A stretch of DNA of 64,000 nucleotides from Cellulophaga sp. RHA19 (lineage in GTDB: Bacteria; Bacteroidota; Bacteroidia; Flavobacteriales; Flavobacteriaceae). The notes under the pieces are model-generated. The model had not been told where the DNA came from. It saw nothing but the letters and a program-made list of their open reading frames with translations, and searched no databases. Below are positions 35,127-42,528 of the stretch, in pieces. How positions within the stretch are numbered: the stretch's first letter is position 1; each line of letters opens with the position of its first letter. The DNA lies in NCBI RefSeq assembly GCF_002813425.1, contig NZ_PHUL01000001.1, positions 248,001 to 312,000 on the forward strand, in the 5' to 3' direction. The translations under genes and the position numbers were made by a program.

Positions 35127-35847
35127 CTAACAACTTTTTTATATCTTCTTTTAAAATACTTATCTGCTCTTTTTCTCCTTCATCATTAACACCTTCTGCT
35201 TCAGATATTGTTCCTCTGTAATAAATAAGTGGATTTCCAAACTCATCTACTCTAGAACGAATAAAACCCCTCTTATCCACTAAGGCAAACATACCAGAAT
35301 GCTCAAAACCACCTGGTACGCTAGGGTTTTGTTGTGCAAAGATATTAAATCCTTTGTTTGCAAGCTCATAAATAAGATCCCTATCTCCCGTCATTAAATG
35401 CCAGTCTAAATTGGTAATTCCGTACTTTTCTGTGTATGTCTTTAAAGTAGTAGGAGTATCATTCTTAGGATCTATGGTAAAAGAAGCAATACCAAAGTTT
35501 TCTACATCTTTAAAGTCATTCTGAATTTTAACCAAGTTCTTTGTCATTATAGGACAAATTGTAGGACAGGAAGTAAAAAAGAATTCTACTATATAAACTT
35601 TACCTAAATAATCTCTATTAGAAACCACTAAGCTATCTTGATTAATAAAGGTAAAATCTGGAACTCTTTTTTTATTACCGTTAATTTCTATATATGCAAG
35701 ATTACCTTTATTATCTTTCTTGTTCATACGATCGTTTTCTACAATAGTATCATCACTAATTCTACTTATAATTTTTGGTATAAAAATTATTCCAAAAACC
35801 AAGATTATAAAAGAAATCCAAATATAGTTGTAATTATTTTTTTTCAT
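35119..35847 (-). CDS. SCO1/SenC-family copper chaperone
   Basis: A 242-residue membrane-anchored thioredoxin-fold protein: one N-terminal helix (about 8-25), then the copper-binding Cys94-x3-Cys98 in FTSCPTICP. The third ligand is the His in GGFEHSGMF near residue 182. SCO proteins insert copper into the CuA site of oxidase subunit II. The gene overlaps the DUF420 start by 8 nt (ATGAGTAA) and follows the Cys-less SCO-like gene by 16 bp. All three metal ligands are present, so it should be functional. Confidence 0.93.
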   Translation of the reverse strand: MKKNNYNYIWISFIILVFGIIFIPKIISRISDDTIVENDRMNKKDNKGNLAYIEINGNKKRVPDFTFINQDSLVVSNRDYLGKVYIVEFFFTSCPTICPIMTKNLVKIQNDFKDVENFGIASFTIDPKNDTPTTLKTYTEKYGITNLDWHLMTGDRDLIYELANKGFNIFAQQNPSVPGGFEHSGMFALVDKRGFIRSRVDEFGNPLIYYRGTISEAEGVNDEGEKEQISILKEDIKKLLDE

Positions 35848-35863
35848 AAAAAGCTACTTTACG

Positions 35864-36493
35864 TTACTTACGTTCTGCGTTGTTCTTTTTTAAGGCCATA
35901 CGGTATTCGGCTAAAATAATCTTAACATCATCCTCCATCTTATTATTTAACTCAGCCACAGAAATGGTGTTAAAACCGTATTTAGTACCCTCATCTTCAT
36001 CATCTGTTCTACCACGTAGATTTAAATCTTTGTCTACTATAAAAACATAAGGAGAGCTTAAATCATCCTCTAAAGTTATGTCTGTTCTTAATTCTTTATG
36101 AAAAGATTTAATTTGATCTGCATTACCATATACAAATTTCCAATTTTTGATATCAGCCAAAACAGAAAGTTCCTTTTTAAGTTTTTCTACTTCTTTTTCT
36201 TGCCCGTTTGCTACAAGCATAACAAACTGAAAATCTTTAAACTCAAAAAAGTGTTTGTATATTTTTTGATTTAAGTTAAATGCAGTTCCCTTTTTCTGCT
36301 CTACATTATCACCTAGAAAGCCAACTATAGAAATTTTATTTTTTAATTGTGTATCTGTAGAAAAACTAGATAACTCACCAACATTATTAGTTAGTATTGG
36401 TAGTCTACCAAAATTGTGTATGCCACTGGCAAAAAAAAGGTAAGCTACAATTGGTAGGATAAATAAAACTACCATTACAAAGGTTTTTTTCAT
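35864..36493 (-). CDS. Cys-less SCO/thioredoxin-like membrane protein
   Basis: A 209-residue protein with an N-terminal membrane helix (about 3-22) and a thioredoxin-like domain resembling the SCO protein encoded next to it. The strand that carries the CxxxC in SCO reads SIVGFLGDNVEQKKGTAFN here. A later strand has YVFIVDKDLNLRGRTDDEDE, like the SCO segment FALVDKRGFIRSRVDE. The whole protein contains no cysteine, so it cannot bind copper in the SCO manner. It is first in the four-gene assembly cluster and has its own promoter, whose -7 box lies 7 nt from the ATG. It may act as a partner or scaffold for the active SCO, which is inference. Confidence 0.75.
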   Translation of the reverse strand: MKKTFVMVVLFILPIVAYLFFASGIHNFGRLPILTNNVGELSSFSTDTQLKNKISIVGFLGDNVEQKKGTAFNLNQKIYKHFFEFKDFQFVMLVANGQEKEVEKLKKELSVLADIKNWKFVYGNADQIKSFHKELRTDITLEDDLSSPYVFIVDKDLNLRGRTDDEDEGTKYGFNTISVAELNNKMEDDVKIILAEYRMALKKNNAERK

Positions 36494-36500
36494 AATGGTA

Positions 36501-36508
36501 CAAAAATA
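36501..36508 (-). promoter_or_regulatory. Candidate -7 element of the oxidase assembly cluster, inside a terminator T-tract
   Basis: Minus-strand TATTTTTG matches TAnnTTTG and lies 7 nt upstream of the ATG at 36493. It sits directly after the cox4 terminator stem and makes up part of its T-rich tail. Confidence 0.45.
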
Positions 36509-36535
36509 AAAAAAGACGGTTTAAAAACCGCCTTT
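36504..36535 (-). terminator. Terminator of the cox3-cox4 transcript
   Basis: AAAGACGGTTT (36512-36522) with AAACCGCCTTT (36525-36535) forms a stem with a G-T wobble on the minus strand, followed there by seven T residues. Confidence 0.8.
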
Positions 36536-36560
36536 ATATATTGTTAAATGATGCTAAATG

Positions 36561-37001
36561 TTAGAAGTTCCATTTTATAAAACCACTATGGTAAACATCA
36601 TAGATATAACTACCCTCTGTTAATAGTATAAATACTAAGTAACTTATTAAAAATACTGGTGTCCATACTATAGATCTTCTAAACCCTTTTTTCTCGTCAC
36701 GCAAGTGCATAAAGTCCCAAGCAATGTAATATGCTTTTACTATTGTTAATACTATAAATATTAAGTTTAGAGGCTTTAAGTAAATAAATGGAGACAATAA
36801 AAAGTTTAATGTAGAACCAAAAAAACCAGGCTCAAAGGCAGAAATTAATGGTTTCATTAAAATTGCTGGCTTATAAATACCTAAAATAACTTCTACTAAA
36901 GTTACAATAGATAAAAATATTAAAACACCCCAAATCTTCTGGATATTATCTTTAAACTTTAATTTTCCTCTAAAAATCGCTAATTTATGTTCGTGTGCCA
37001 T
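36561..37001 (-). CDS. Cytochrome c oxidase subunit IV family protein
   Basis: A 146-residue membrane protein with three or four hydrophobic segments. The bacterial subunit-IV (CtaF-type) motif is visible: LNLIFIVLTIVKAYYIAWDF followed by MHLRDEKKGFRRSIVW. It stabilises the heme-copper oxidase with subunit III in the inner membrane. The gene lies 47 bp after the larger cox3 and is closed by a terminator, so it ends that transcript. Confidence 0.88.
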   Translation of the reverse strand: MAHEHKLAIFRGKLKFKDNIQKIWGVLIFLSIVTLVEVILGIYKPAILMKPLISAFEPGFFGSTLNFLLSPFIYLKPLNLIFIVLTIVKAYYIAWDFMHLRDEKKGFRRSIVWTPVFLISYLVFILLTEGSYIYDVYHSGFIKWNF

Positions 37002-37048
37002 TTTATGCTATATTATTATACGTAATGTAATTCTTTTTTAATCTGCTA

Positions 37049-38029
37049 TTATACTAGGTAGAAGAAGGTAAATACAAATACCCAAACTAAATCTACAAAG
37101 TGCCAATAAAGACCAACTTTTTCTACCATCTCATAATGTCCTCTACGCTCATAAGTACCTATGATTACGTTAAAGAATATAATGATATTAATTAATACTC
37201 CTGAGAATACGTGAAAACCGTGAAAACCTGTAATAAAGAAGAAGAAATCTGCAAACAATCTGCTCCCGTATTCATTATGAATAAGGTTTGCACCTTCTAC
37301 AACGTATTTAGAACCTGCTAGCCTTTTTAAAGACTCTTCTCTTGATAAAAGAATTTTGTGTCCGTTTTCATCAATGTTTTCAACTCTAACTAAAATATTA
37401 GGATCTGCTTTAAAACCTGTTACCACTTCATTAACAGAATATGTTGGCAAAGCACTTTCTCCAAAAAACCAAACACCCTTGTTGTTTGTATGGTCTACTC
37501 TATCCTCGTGTAAAGGAGTTGCAAAATCTCTAATTGCAGCTCTCTTACCTGTATCTGCATTAACAAATTGTAATATTCTACCACCTTTTGTCTCAATAGC
37601 TCCAAAATCACCTTTAATAAAAGTAGCCCATTCCCAAGCCTGTGAACTTAAGAAGATAATACCACCAATAACAGTAAAAAACATATACCAAGTAACTCTT
37701 GTTTTCTGTAGTTTATGACCTGCGTCTACAGCCAGTACCATAGTTACAGAAGACATAATTAAGATAAATGTCATTATAGCAACATATATCATAGGAAAAT
37801 TACCGTGTACCAAAGGAACGTGGGTAAATACTTCATCTGCAATAGGCCAGCTATCTGCAAATTTAAATCTAGAAAATCCGTAAGCTGCTATAAAGCCAGA
37901 AAAAGTTAATGCATCAGAAACGATGAAAAACCACATCATCATTTTACCATAGCTAGCGCCTAAAGGTTTGTTTTTACTTCCTCCGCTCCAAACACTTTCC
38001 GCTGTACCTGTTGTTACCGTAGTATCCAT
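37049..38029 (-). CDS. Cytochrome c oxidase subunit III with a large soluble insertion
   Basis: A 326-residue subunit III. The conserved helices are recognisable (MMMWFFIVSDALTFSGF, FLSSQAWEWATF, FFITGFHGFHVFSGVLINII, YWHFVDLVWVFVFTFFYLV). Between the EW helix and the HGFHV helix is an approximately 120-residue hydrophilic insert (about 140-258) that the smaller paralog next door lacks. The frame extends to a TTG at 38035, but the ATG at 38029 is preferred. A -7 box 94 nt upstream suggests its own promoter and a long leader. It partners with cox1 and cox4 in the respiratory oxidase. Confidence 0.93.
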   Translation of the reverse strand: MDTTVTTGTAESVWSGGSKNKPLGASYGKMMMWFFIVSDALTFSGFIAAYGFSRFKFADSWPIADEVFTHVPLVHGNFPMIYVAIMTFILIMSSVTMVLAVDAGHKLQKTRVTWYMFFTVIGGIIFLSSQAWEWATFIKGDFGAIETKGGRILQFVNADTGKRAAIRDFATPLHEDRVDHTNNKGVWFFGESALPTYSVNEVVTGFKADPNILVRVENIDENGHKILLSREESLKRLAGSKYVVEGANLIHNEYGSRLFADFFFFITGFHGFHVFSGVLINIIIFFNVIIGTYERRGHYEMVEKVGLYWHFVDLVWVFVFTFFYLV

Positions 38030-38122
38030 ATACAATTTAAAATTTATAAACTAAGAACGTTTAACTACGCTCTATTATTTTTAAAAAACACTTAAATAAA
38101 CCCAAAGTCTAGTTAAGTTCCG

Positions 38123-38130
38123 CAAATTTA
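38123..38130 (-). promoter_or_regulatory. Candidate -7 element of the large cox3
   Basis: Minus-strand TAAATTTG matches TAnnTTTG. It lies 93 nt upstream of the ATG, implying a leader of about 85 nt, long for this region. Confidence 0.35.
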
Positions 38131-38189
38131 CATTTTTTTCGGCTATACAAAAACCAAAATTTAACTGAAATTAACTTTATTTCTATTTA

Positions 38190-38771
38190 TTATCGATATA
38201 AATAAAAGAATAAGATTAAATAAACCCATAACAAATCTAAGAAATGCCAAAAGGTTGCTCCTATTTCTAAACCATTAACCTCTGTTGATGAGTACTTATT
38301 TTTTAGTTGATTTACAATAACAACTATTAAAGAAACAAGTCCTGCTACAACGTGCGCCACGTGCACAACAGCAATTAAAAAGATATAAGACATTGTAATA
38401 CTACTTGTTGGCCCAGTAAAATAAAAACCATTACCTATTAACTGAGAAAAACCAACAAATTGTAATACTATAAAAATTATACCCAAAGCCAGTGTAACCA
38501 ACAAATACGTGGTTGCTTGTGATTTTTTATCCTTTTTGGTTGCTTGTACCGCTAAAAAGTAAGTAATACTACTTACCACTATAATTAAAGTACTCCAGAA
38601 GAAAGCAGATGGCAAATCAAAATCTTTTAACCAATCTTCTCTAGAGCTACTAACTATATATGCACTAGTCCAACCTGCAAATGCCATAATTAAACTAACA
38701 ATACCAAACCAAAGCATCATTTTTTTAGCATTGTCTGACTTCTCTTTTTCTGATTTTTGAGTTAAATCCAT
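38190..38771 (-). CDS. Cytochrome c oxidase subunit III, short form
   Basis: A 193-residue subunit III paralog with five membrane helices. Motifs include MMLWFGIVSLIMAFAGWTSA, FFWSTLIIVVSSITYFLAV, FLIAVVHVAHVVAGLVSLIV and FWHFLDLLWVYLILFFYLY. The loop that holds a large insert in the neighbouring paralog is only short here. It follows ctaB by 53 bp and is probably cotranscribed with it. Two different subunit-III genes side by side suggest either two oxidase forms or two subunits in one enzyme. Confidence 0.92.
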   Translation of the reverse strand: MDLTQKSEKEKSDNAKKMMLWFGIVSLIMAFAGWTSAYIVSSSREDWLKDFDLPSAFFWSTLIIVVSSITYFLAVQATKKDKKSQATTYLLVTLALGIIFIVLQFVGFSQLIGNGFYFTGPTSSITMSYIFLIAVVHVAHVVAGLVSLIVVIVNQLKNKYSSTEVNGLEIGATFWHFLDLLWVYLILFFYLYR

Positions 38772-38824
38772 TTAGTAAACACTTATTAATTTAAAAGTAA
38801 AATTAATTACCTATCTATATTTTA

Positions 38825-39724
38825 TTACACAAACTTATCTACAACATATACCACTTGCATAAGCGTAATGTAAGTAACACTTGCTAACATTAATTTTCTA
38901 GCAGAAGCATTATCTCTATTATCAAACAAGCGAAAAGCAAAAAACAACATTACTCCGCCCATAATAAACACAATTACAGCAGCCACTACAGACAACTGCA
39001 ATGCCCCTGTAAAACCAAAAGCTGGCACTACAGATATTATCATCATCCAAATAGTATACATAATTATCTGAATAATTGTTCCTTTATCTTTTTTACCTGT
39101 TGGCAACATTTTAAATCCGCCTTTCTTATAATCTTCATCTAGCATCCAACCAAGAGCCCAAAAGTGAGGAAACTGCCAAAAAAACTGAATCATAAACAAT
39201 GTTCCTGGCTCTATGCCAAACTCATTTGTTGCTGCAACCCAACCTAACATAAATGGTATTGCACCTGGAAAAGCACCAACAAAAACAGCTAAAGGTGTTT
39301 TAGTCTTTAAAGGTGTGTAAACACAGGTGTATAAGAATATAGATATTGCTCCAAACATTGCTGTCTTTGGATTTACTAAATACAAAGCAACAATACCTGC
39401 AATTGTCATTGCTACAGCTACAATAGATGCAGTAGTAACCGTCATTCTACCGGCAGGAATAGGTCTGTTTCTAGTCCTATTCATTAACGCATCTAAATCT
39501 TTTTCAATAATTTGATTAAATGCATTTGATGCACCTACCATACAGTACCCACCAAAAGCCAATAATAGCAAAACAGTAAAGTCTATTTTATCTGCGCCTA
39601 AGAAATAACCAGCTATTGAAGAAAAAACTACACTTACAGCTAGCCTTGCCTTTGTTATTTCTTTAAAATCTGCAAATGCCGAAACATCTGTAGCTTCATT
39701 TGCTGTACCAACCGCAGTTTTCAT
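38825..39724 (-). CDS. ctaB: Protoheme IX farnesyltransferase (heme O synthase)
   Basis: A 299-residue UbiA-superfamily prenyltransferase with about nine helices. The prenyl-diphosphate-binding signature is NAFNQIIEKDLDALMNRTRNRP, and a second acidic region is GWMLDEDYKKGGFKMLP. It farnesylates heme B to heme O, the precursor for the oxidase hemes. It is first in a transcript with the short cox3. A well-formed promoter precedes it. Confidence 0.96.
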   Translation of the reverse strand: MKTAVGTANEATDVSAFADFKEITKARLAVSVVFSSIAGYFLGADKIDFTVLLLLAFGGYCMVGASNAFNQIIEKDLDALMNRTRNRPIPAGRMTVTTASIVAVAMTIAGIVALYLVNPKTAMFGAISIFLYTCVYTPLKTKTPLAVFVGAFPGAIPFMLGWVAATNEFGIEPGTLFMIQFFWQFPHFWALGWMLDEDYKKGGFKMLPTGKKDKGTIIQIIMYTIWMMIISVVPAFGFTGALQLSVVAAVIVFIMGGVMLFFAFRLFDNRDNASARKLMLASVTYITLMQVVYVVDKFV

Positions 39725-39743
39725 CCTTAATTTTTATGGATTG

Positions 39744-39774
39744 CAAAGATATAACCTAATTGATTTCTTTACAA
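39744..39774 (-). promoter_or_regulatory. Candidate promoter of ctaB
   Basis: Minus-strand TATCTTTG (39744-39751) with a TTG (39772-39774) exactly 20 nt upstream fits the Bacteroidetes -33/-7 arrangement. The box is 19 nt from the ctaB start. Confidence 0.55.
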
Positions 39775-39821
39775 CCAATTATGAAGGTTTATATTTTGGT
39801 TGATAATTAAACAAACTACAC

Positions 39822-39851
39822 AAAAAAACCACTTGTTAAAACAAGCGGTTT
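39822..39851 (-). terminator. Terminator of the first tonB-like gene
   Basis: On the minus strand AAACCGCTTGTT and AACAAGTGGTTT pair around a short loop with one G-T wobble and are followed by a T-run. Confidence 0.75.
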
Positions 39852-39870
39852 CTATAGTTATTACACAAAC

Positions 39871-40671
39871 TTATTGCAATTTAAAATTAATTGGTATTGA
39901 GTAAGGAACAACAACATTGCTTTTACCCTGCCTACCCGGAGTCATCTTTGGCAACTTAGCTATAATGCGTTGCGCCTCTTTTTCTAAAATTTTAGAAGGA
40001 CCTCTCATTTGCACGTCTTTTACAACACCATCTGTACCAATTTTAAACATTACACTAACTTTGCCCTGCTCTCTCATTTCTATAGCTGCATCTGGGTACC
40101 TAAAATAACGTTTAACGTGTTTTTGCATTTTTTTATTAAAACAGTCTTTTCGTTTATTTTTCGCAACTTTTTCACAACCTGGAAAAATTGGAACCTCTTC
40201 TACTACATCTAATGGTATTATTGGTTCTTCAATAATTTTGCTTTCTATAATACTACTTACAGCCACAGGTTCTTCTGGGTTAACTTCCGTATCATCAATA
40301 AAATCTGTAACATCTTCAACTGTATCGTCATCTGCTATTTTAATTTTATCTGGGTTTGTAACAGCTTTTGCCAACACCTTTTCTTTTGGCTTATCTTCTT
40401 CAACTTTAAAGTTATCTAAATCTGGATGATATTCTACCATCTCTGCCTCTAGCTCTGTTGGTCTTACCTCTTTATCCTCTACAAAAGCATAAGAAGACTC
40501 TAAAGCTAAATAAACCAGACCCATTGCCACAACAAGACCAATTTGAAAGTTTAAGAAACTGTTTTTTCGTAGATTTGCATCGTGCTTACTCTTTTTTGGA
40601 GTTGCATTGGTAGACGCTCTGTGACTTCCATTGCCGTGGAAATCACCAGAATTTTCTGTGTTTGTTTTCAT
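39871..40671 (-). CDS. TonB-family energy transducer (paralog 1)
   Basis: A 266-residue protein. A 40-residue hydrophilic N-terminus precedes one membrane helix (about 43-65; LNFQIGLVVAMGLVYLALES) and an acidic, Lys-containing periplasmic linker. The TonB C-terminal domain (about 180-266) carries YFRYPDAAIEMREQGKVSVM and ends VVPYSIPINFKLQ. It transmits proton-motive energy to outer-membrane receptors such as SusC-type transporters. The long N-terminus lies in the cytoplasm and is unusual. The linker lacks the long poly-Pro run of paralog 2. Two terminators separate it from that gene, so they are transcribed independently. Confidence 0.9.
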   Translation of the reverse strand: MKTNTENSGDFHGNGSHRASTNATPKKSKHDANLRKNSFLNFQIGLVVAMGLVYLALESSYAFVEDKEVRPTELEAEMVEYHPDLDNFKVEEDKPKEKVLAKAVTNPDKIKIADDDTVEDVTDFIDDTEVNPEEPVAVSSIIESKIIEEPIIPLDVVEEVPIFPGCEKVAKNKRKDCFNKKMQKHVKRYFRYPDAAIEMREQGKVSVMFKIGTDGVVKDVQMRGPSKILEKEAQRIIAKLPKMTPGRQGKSNVVVPYSIPINFKLQ

Positions 40672-40724
40672 AATACTATTTTTTATTTGTTACAATTATG
40701 TTAAAACACAAATAGTATACCAAA

Positions 40725-40750
40725 AAACCCCAAGCAACTGCTTGGGGTTT
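40725..40750. terminator. Hairpin between the two tonB-like genes (promoter-distal)
   Basis: AAACCCCAAGCA (40725-40736) pairs with TGCTTGGGGTTT (40739-40750). A T-rich tract follows on each strand, so it could work in either direction. Confidence 0.75.
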
Positions 40751-40771
40751 AATTTTTTATAAAAAAAATGA

Positions 40772-40805
40772 CATAAAAAAAATCCGAACCAAATTGGTCC
40801 GGATT
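40772..40805 (-). terminator. Terminator of the second tonB-like gene
   Basis: AATCCGAACC (40781-40790) and GGTCCGGATT (40796-40805) pair with one wobble on the minus strand and are followed by a long T-run. Confidence 0.8.
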
Positions 40806-40832
40806 CTTATATAACTTAAAAGCAATTACTGC

Positions 40833-41555
40833 TTATTGTAATCTAAATGTAATAGGTAAGCTAAATGGAACACGTACAGCTCTACCTCTTTGTTTACCAG
40901 GTGTCATCTTAGGAAGTTTTCCAATAATTCTGGCTGCTTCTTTTTCTAAGTTTTTGTCTGGACCACGCATTTGAACTTGACCAATAGAACCGTCTTTTTG
41001 AATAACAAAACGTACACTTACTCTACCTTGAATACCCATTTCTTGAGCAATTTCTGGATACTGGAAGTGCTTTCTAATGTGCTTGTTCATTTTTTCATTA
41101 AAACAATCTCTTAAAGCTTTTGCTCCTTTTTTCTTTACTTTTTCACATCCTGGGAAAATTGGCACATCTTCAATTACAGAAAAAGGTACATCTACATCTA
41201 CTTCTACTTCTTCTTCTACAACGTCTTCAACATCCATTACTTCTTCTTCCTCATCAGACTCAGTATCTTGTATAACAGACTCCTCTATCTCTACGTCATC
41301 TTCAACAACGGCAATCTCTTCTGGTGCTGCTGGTGGTGGCGGTGGAGGTGGTGGAGTTTTAATTTGTTCTGTCATTGGAACTTCTTCATCTAACATATCA
41401 TCCACATTCTGTGTAATGTCATATGAGTTATCTTCATCGTATTTTTTGTACTCTAATGCTTGCCATACAAGAAACATAACAAGAGCTAGTCCTATTGCAA
41501 AATAAAGACCGCTGTTTTTTGTTAAGTCAGCTTGTGGATTTTTCTTTGGTTCCAT
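40833..41555 (-). CDS. TonB-family energy transducer (paralog 2)
   Basis: A 240-residue TonB-type protein of standard layout. A short cytoplasmic N-terminus leads to a membrane helix (about 15-32; LYFAIGLALVMFLVWQAL), then a run of eight prolines near residue 70 and a strongly acidic linker (about 80-125). The TonB C-terminal domain (about 155-240) carries HFQYPEIAQEMGIQGRVSVR and ends FSLPITFRLQ. It shares the IFPGCEK and DCFN(K/E)KM segments with paralog 1, so the pair arose by duplication. It ends in its own terminator. Confidence 0.92.
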   Translation of the reverse strand: MEPKKNPQADLTKNSGLYFAIGLALVMFLVWQALEYKKYDEDNSYDITQNVDDMLDEEVPMTEQIKTPPPPPPPPAAPEEIAVVEDDVEIEESVIQDTESDEEEEVMDVEDVVEEEVEVDVDVPFSVIEDVPIFPGCEKVKKKGAKALRDCFNEKMNKHIRKHFQYPEIAQEMGIQGRVSVRFVIQKDGSIGQVQMRGPDKNLEKEAARIIGKLPKMTPGKQRGRAVRVPFSLPITFRLQ

Positions 41556-41616
41556 AGGTTTTAATTTAGTGTTCGCTAATTTAAATAAATATTATCTAAA
41601 TAAACAATTAATTTTT

Positions 41617-42009
41617 TCATTTTAATATTCTTTCCCGTAAAAAAAGTCGGTTTGCAACAATTAAGCCTACAAAAACACCTATTGTGTTTGCTACAAAATC
41701 TAAAAACTCTGCACTTCTTGTAACGGTAACGGTGTTTTGTAATACTTCAATAATTATGCCATAAGCAATTAAAGAAAATACTAAATACCATACAATTAGA
41801 CTTTTAACTTTTTTCACCTTAAAAAACTCTTTTAAAGAGAGTACCCCTAAAATAGTTGCAACACTATAAAATGTAAAATGAACTAACTTATCTATGTTAG
41901 GTATTTTTACAGAAGGAAGATCTGTATTACTAAAAGAAAATAAGCTGAGTAATGTGATTAACACTACCCAGCTTATAAATAATATGGTATAAATTGGCTT
42001 TTTAACCAC
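41617..42009 (-). CDS. VanZ-like family membrane protein
   Basis: An approximately 130-residue protein with four membrane helices and the VanZ-type segments KLVHFTFYSVATILG and RSAEFLDFVANTIGVFVG. The function of chromosomal VanZ-like proteins is not established, although VanZ itself gives low-level teicoplanin resistance. No ATG is available: initiation must be at GTG 42009 or TTG 42012, both overlapping the end of gcvH. That overlap implies translational coupling. The gene is commonly found after gcvH and sprA in flavobacteria. Confidence 0.85.
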   Translation of the reverse strand: MVKKPIYTILFISWVVLITLLSLFSFSNTDLPSVKIPNIDKLVHFTFYSVATILGVLSLKEFFKVKKVKSLIVWYLVFSLIAYGIIIEVLQNTVTVTRSAEFLDFVANTIGVFVGLIVANRLFLRERILK

Positions 42010-42382
42010 CAATTAAGTCTTTATAATCAGCATCACTCATCAATTCTTCTGCCTGAGATGCATCACTTATCTTAATTTTTATCATCCAACCATCTCCATA
42101 AGGGTCTGTATTTACCTTTTCAGGCTCATCTTCTAAAGACTCATTAAATTCTATTATTTCACCTGTTAATGGTAAAAATAAATCTGAAACAGTTTTAACA
42201 GCCTCTACAGTACCAAAAACCTCATCCTTATCTAAGGTCTCATCTAATGTCTCAACTTCAACATAAACTATGTCTCCTAACTCTCCTTGAGCAAAATCTG
42301 TAATTCCAACAGTGGCTACATCGCCATCTATTTTAACCCACTCGTGATCCTTAGTATACTTTAATTCTGATGGTATGTTCAT
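42002..42382 (-). CDS. gcvH: Glycine cleavage system H protein
   Basis: A 126-residue lipoyl-carrier protein with the lipoylated Lys63 in FGTVEAVKTVSDLF. The family hallmarks are YTKDHEWVKIDGDVATVG and VNTDPYGDGWMIKIKIS. It shuttles the methylamine group of glycine between the P, T and L proteins. None of those partners is in the window. A -7 box upstream suggests transcription apart from sprA. It overlaps the VanZ-like gene. Confidence 0.97.
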   Translation of the reverse strand: MNIPSELKYTKDHEWVKIDGDVATVGITDFAQGELGDIVYVEVETLDETLDKDEVFGTVEAVKTVSDLFLPLTGEIIEFNESLEDEPEKVNTDPYGDGWMIKIKISDASQAEELMSDADYKDLIGG

Positions 42383-42407
42383 TTTAGTATTATTTTAATT
42401 AATGCAG

Positions 42408-42415
42408 CAAATGTA
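42408..42415 (-). promoter_or_regulatory. Candidate -7 element of gcvH
   Basis: Minus-strand TACATTTG matches TAnnTTTG and lies 25 nt upstream of the gcvH ATG. Confidence 0.4.
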
Positions 42416-42528
42416 ACAGATAAAAAATGATTTGAAAATTATTTAATTTGAAAAATTACAAGAAAATTTTCTTTTTAAATAAGGATTTAACAATTACACA
42501 TAAAACACTTACAAATTAGGACTTGTAT

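Noticed and set aside
41335..41360. GGTGGTGGCGGTGG-like repeat on the plus strand
   Set aside because: It is simply the complement of proline codons in the TonB linker, not a DNA repeat.
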